Shown here piece after piece: positions 5,914 to 7,529 of a DNA stretch of 7,529 nucleotides. Positions within the stretch are counted from its first letter, which is position 1; every line of letters begins with the position of its first letter. Both the position numbers and the translations under genes were made by a program. The notes under the pieces are model-generated. The model was not told where the DNA came from, ran no database searches, and saw nothing but the letters and a program-made list of their open reading frames with translations. This stretch comes from CAYOVG01 sp964407285 (GTDB lineage: Bacteria > Desulfobacterota > Syntrophobacteria > Syntrophobacterales > Syntrophobacteraceae). Location of the stretch: contig CAYOVG010000344.1 in the NCBI GenBank assembly GCA_964407285.1, forward strand, positions 1-7,529, written 5' to 3'.

Positions 5914-5950
5914 TAACGGTAGGGCGGGGTTTCGTCCCGGTCTCCGCCCT
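5914..5950. repeat. Repeat pair B, copy 1 (GGGCGGGGTTTCGTCCC type)
   Basis: The 25 bp at 5914-5938 match 5999-6023 with a single difference (TAACGGT versus TAATGGT), and 21 bp are identical. The core is GGGCGGGGTTTCGTCCC. In this copy the right arm diverges after CCC, and the alternative stem AGGGCGG (5921-5927) with CCGCCCT (5944-5950) forms instead. It looks like a palindromic dispersed repeat. Confidence 0.75.
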
Positions 5951-5987
5951 CGACATGCCTCCGCTGAGGAGCAAGCGACACGGAGAC
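5940..5987. other. Nested stem-loop between the two B repeats
   Basis: GTCTCCG (5940-5946) pairs with CGGAGAC (5981-5987). Inside the loop CCTC (5958-5961) pairs with GAGG (5966-5969) around CGCT. The outer left arm shares 5944-5946 with the alternative stem of repeat B copy 1, so both cannot form together. Function unknown. Confidence 0.4.
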
Positions 5988-5998
5988 AAACGACGGAC

Positions 5999-6027
5999 TA
6001 ATGGTAGGGCGGGGTTTCGTCCCCGCC
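5999..6027. repeat. Repeat pair B, copy 2 (perfect 7-bp hairpin)
   Basis: This is the second copy of the repeat at 5914-5938, 85 bp downstream. GGCGGGG (6008-6014), loop TTTCGT, CCCCGCC (6021-6027) form a perfect GC stem. No T-run follows. A 10-bp direct repeat CCCCTGCCGG (6029-6038 and 6049-6058) lies just after it. Similar palindromes are widespread as dispersed repeats in bacteria; membership of a genome-wide family needs the rest of the genome. Confidence 0.75.
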
Positions 6028-6089
6028 ACCCCTGCCGGCGCTCCCGCGCCCCTGCCGGTCTCTTTTGCAGGCAATAGCGAAACCTATGC

Positions 6090-6118
6090 TTGACGGCCGG
6101 GGCTTTTGATTTTATAAG
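6090..6118 (+). promoter_or_regulatory. Sigma-70-type promoter upstream of prpE
   Basis: TTGACG (6090-6095) and TATAAG (6113-6118) each match five of six consensus bases (TTGACA, TATAAT) and are separated by the ideal 17 bp. The spacer is GC-rich on the left and T-rich on the right. A start near 6124-6126 would give a leader of about 347 nt before the prpE ATG. This is the only strong promoter I found in the window, and it makes prpE a unit separate from the por operon. Confidence 0.7.
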
Positions 6119-6289
6119 TTATAGACGTTCCTGGATTAGCGGGTAAAGCTGGAGAACCCCCGCTGGATTCGAGAGATTTGCAGTCTCTTTCCTCTCGTGC
6201 TCGATCTATTCGGTTCTTGATTCGCTGATTGCGACGACGAACTCTCACGCTGCTCCACATCTACGTGTTCCCGACAGGCTTTTCATTTG

Positions 6290-6299
6290 TACACGTGTA
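6290..6299. promoter_or_regulatory. 10-bp perfect palindrome, possible operator
   Basis: TACACGTGTA is a perfect palindrome about 165 bp downstream of the predicted transcription start. It could be a repressor site acting as a roadblock or may be chance. No regulator gene is in the window to pair it with. Confidence 0.25.
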
Positions 6300-6326
6300 T
6301 CAGTTCATCGGTACGCGGTTTGGGGA

Positions 6327-6384
6327 GGCGATGCGGGTCTCGCCTCTCGAAGGGAGGGATCGCCGCCCGCCGTCCCGCATCGCC
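6327..6384 (+). repeat. 11-bp perfect inverted repeat in the prpE leader
   Basis: GGCGATGCGGG (6327-6337) pairs perfectly with CCCGCATCGCC (6374-6384). Within the 36-base loop CCTCTC (6343-6348) pairs with GGGAGG (6352-6357), one pair being G-T. This is the strongest hairpin in the window. GTCTGTTTTCG (6401-6411) lies 16 bases beyond it, too far for a standard terminator tail. It may be an attenuator-like or RNA-stabilising element, or a dispersed repeat. Confidence 0.7.
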
Positions 6385-6457
6385 GGATGGTCCGGGTGGG
6401 GTCTGTTTTCGTGAAGCAATGCTGGAGAAACAACTCTTTAACCTGATGAATCGACGT

Positions 6458-6464
6458 GGAGGAG
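6458..6464 (+). promoter_or_regulatory. Ribosome binding site of prpE
   Basis: GGAGGAG sits seven bases before ATG 6472, an optimal spacing that fixes the start codon. Confidence 0.85.
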
Positions 6465-6471
6465 TTTTACC

Positions 6472-7529
6472 ATGGCAACTACCGGAAACGGCAAGTACAA
6501 CGAAGCATTCAAGGAGTCTGTGGAGAATCCCGATTCTTTCTGGGGAAAAGCGGCAGAGACGGTTGCGTGGGACAAGAAGTTCGATAAAGTCCTGGAGGGC
6601 TCCAATCCTCCTTTCTACAAATGGTTTATCGGCGGGGAACTCAACACCTGCTACAACGCCGTGGATGTGCACATCGAAAACGGGAGAGGCGAGCAGGCGG
6701 CCGTCATCTACGACAGCCCCGTCACCGGTACGGTGAAGAAGTTTACCTACCTCGAAATCAAGGATCGGGTGTCCAGGATCGCGGGGATGCTCAAAGGGCT
6801 CGGGGTCGAGAAGGGCGACAGGGTGATTGTCTACATGCCCATGATCCCGGAAGCGCTCATGGCGATGCTGGCTTGCGCGCGCCTGGGGGCCGTGCATTCG
6901 GTAGTGTTCGGAGGCTTTGCGGCGAAAGAGCTGGCGGTCCGCATCGATGACGCCAAACCGAAGGTGATGCTGTCCGCGTCGTGCGGAATCGAGGTGAAGA
7001 AGGTCGTCCAGTACAAGCCTTTGCTGGACGAAGCCATCGACATCGCCGACCACAAACCGGAGAAGTGTGTGATCTTCCAGCGTCCGCAGGCGACCGCCTC
7101 GATGGTCCCCGGCCGCGACCTGGACTGGGGGGAACTGGAAGCCGCGGCGCAACCCGCGGACTGCGTCGCCGTCAAGGCCACCGACCCGCTCTACATCCTC
7201 TACACTTCGGGGACGACCGGCATTCCCAAAGGGGTCGTCCGTGACAACGGCGGCCATGCGGTGGCGCTCAAGTGGAGCATGAAGCACATCTACGGCATCG
7301 AGCCGGGAGACGTGTACTGGGCGGCGTCGGACGTGGGCTGGGTCGTGGGACACTCCTACATCGTCTACGCGCCGCTCCTGATGGGCGCCACGACCATCCT
7401 CTACGAAGGCAAACCCGTAGGGACCCCGGACCCCGGCGCTTTCTGGCGCGTGATTTCCCAGCACGGCGTCAAGACCCTCTTCACCGCCCCCACGGCGTTC
7501 AGGGCCATCAAGCGCGAGGACCCCAAGGG
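6472..7529 (+). CDS. prpE: Propionyl-CoA synthetase (PrpE type), N-terminal part, cut by the window edge
   Basis: This is an AMP-forming acyl-CoA synthetase that activates propionate with ATP and CoA. The 352 codons present start MATTGNGKYNEAFKESVENP and remain open to the edge; family members have about 630 residues, so the C-terminal hinge and CoA lid domain are outside. The ATP-binding loop YTSGTTGIPKG is at residues 244-254. GVVRDNGGHAVALKWSM follows at once, WAASDVGWVVGHSYIVYAP is at about 283-301, YEGKPVGTPDPGAF begins at 311 and TAPTAFRAIKRED begins at 338. The VVRDNGG and TAFRAIKRED forms are characteristic of PrpE/ACSS3 rather than acetyl-CoA synthetase (Acs), which typically has HTTGGY and TAIRAL. 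The acyl-pocket residue that best separates acetate from propionate use lies beyond the window, so acetate activation remains possible. It is probably transcribed from 6090-6118 and fits a propionate-degrading lifestyle. Confidence 0.9.
   Translation, partial: MATTGNGKYNEAFKESVENPDSFWGKAAETVAWDKKFDKVLEGSNPPFYKWFIGGELNTCYNAVDVHIENGRGEQAAVIYDSPVTGTVKKFTYLEIKDRVSRIAGMLKGLGVEKGDRVIVYMPMIPEALMAMLACARLGAVHSVVFGGFAAKELAVRIDDAKPKVMLSASCGIEVKKVVQYKPLLDEAIDIADHKPEKCVIFQRPQATASMVPGRDLDWGELEAAAQPADCVAVKATDPLYILYTSGTTGIPKGVVRDNGGHAVALKWSMKHIYGIEPGDVYWAASDVGWVVGHSYIVYAPLLMGATTILYEGKPVGTPDPGAFWRVISQHGVKTLFTAPTAFRAIKREDPK

Larger units (their letters stand above)
6125..6471 (+). promoter_or_regulatory. Long structured 5' leader of prpE
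   Basis: The roughly 347-nt stretch between the predicted start and the prpE ATG has no convincing gene; a 61-codon frame ending at 6414 lacks a family signature. Structures in order: AGCGGG (6138-6143) with CCCGCT (6159-6164); AGAGA (6172-6176) with TCTCT (6184-6188); the palindrome TACACGTGTA (6290-6299); and the 11-bp inverted repeat at 6327-6384. I do not recognise a known riboswitch class. A regulatory role is inference from length and structure. Confidence 0.45.

Noticed and set aside
6051..6071. CCTGC/GCAGG hairpin around TCTTTT as a terminator
   Set aside because: The T-run is inside the loop instead of after the stem, and the stem is only five pairs.

Overview
The window reads as a chromosomal segment of a moderately GC-rich anaerobic bacterium. 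The gene set is a multi-subunit pyruvate:ferredoxin oxidoreductase (POR), an iron-sulfur flavoprotein and a propionyl-CoA synthetase. This resembles syntrophic or sulfate-reducing Desulfobacterota (Syntrophobacter-like), but that placement is inference from gene content; no rRNA or other marker gene is present.

Layout. Positions 1-1478 hold no convincing complete gene. They contain a possible 3' end of a gene at the left edge, a short reverse-strand remnant resembling the first membrane segment of an isoprenylcysteine methyltransferase-like protein, an 18-bp degenerate tandem repeat (about 701-848), and a long array of 7-bp units (about 1058-1438) that ends some 45 bp before the first POR gene. 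Positions 1482-5749 are a tight four-gene operon on the + strand: POR gamma (porC), alpha (porA), beta (porB), and a 551-residue GltD/NfnL-like FAD/NAD(P) oxidoreductase with a two-cluster ferredoxin domain at its C-terminus. Junctions are an 8-bp overlap, a 2-bp gap and a 1-bp overlap, so translational coupling is likely. Positions 5750-6471 are a 720-bp intergenic region packed with hairpins and two pairs of repeated elements, then a good sigma-70-type promoter (6090-6118) and a leader of about 350 nt containing an 11-bp perfect inverted repeat. From 6472 to the window edge runs the N-terminal 352 residues of a PrpE-type propionyl-CoA synthetase.

How the genes fit together. POR converts pyruvate and CoA to acetyl-CoA, CO2 and low-potential electrons. 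No separate small ferredoxin (delta) subunit gene is present. The 2x[4Fe-4S] domain that usually forms delta is fused to the end of the flavoprotein, suggesting electrons pass from the POR core through this domain to FAD and NAD(P). PrpE activates propionate to propionyl-CoA. In propionate oxidisers that use the methylmalonyl-CoA route, pyruvate is a later intermediate, so the two units could serve one pathway, but prpE has its own promoter and is separated by a repeat-rich spacer.

The strongest non-coding signals are the strictly periodic heptamer array, with a G-quadruplex motif on the template strand just upstream of porC, and the structured prpE leader.
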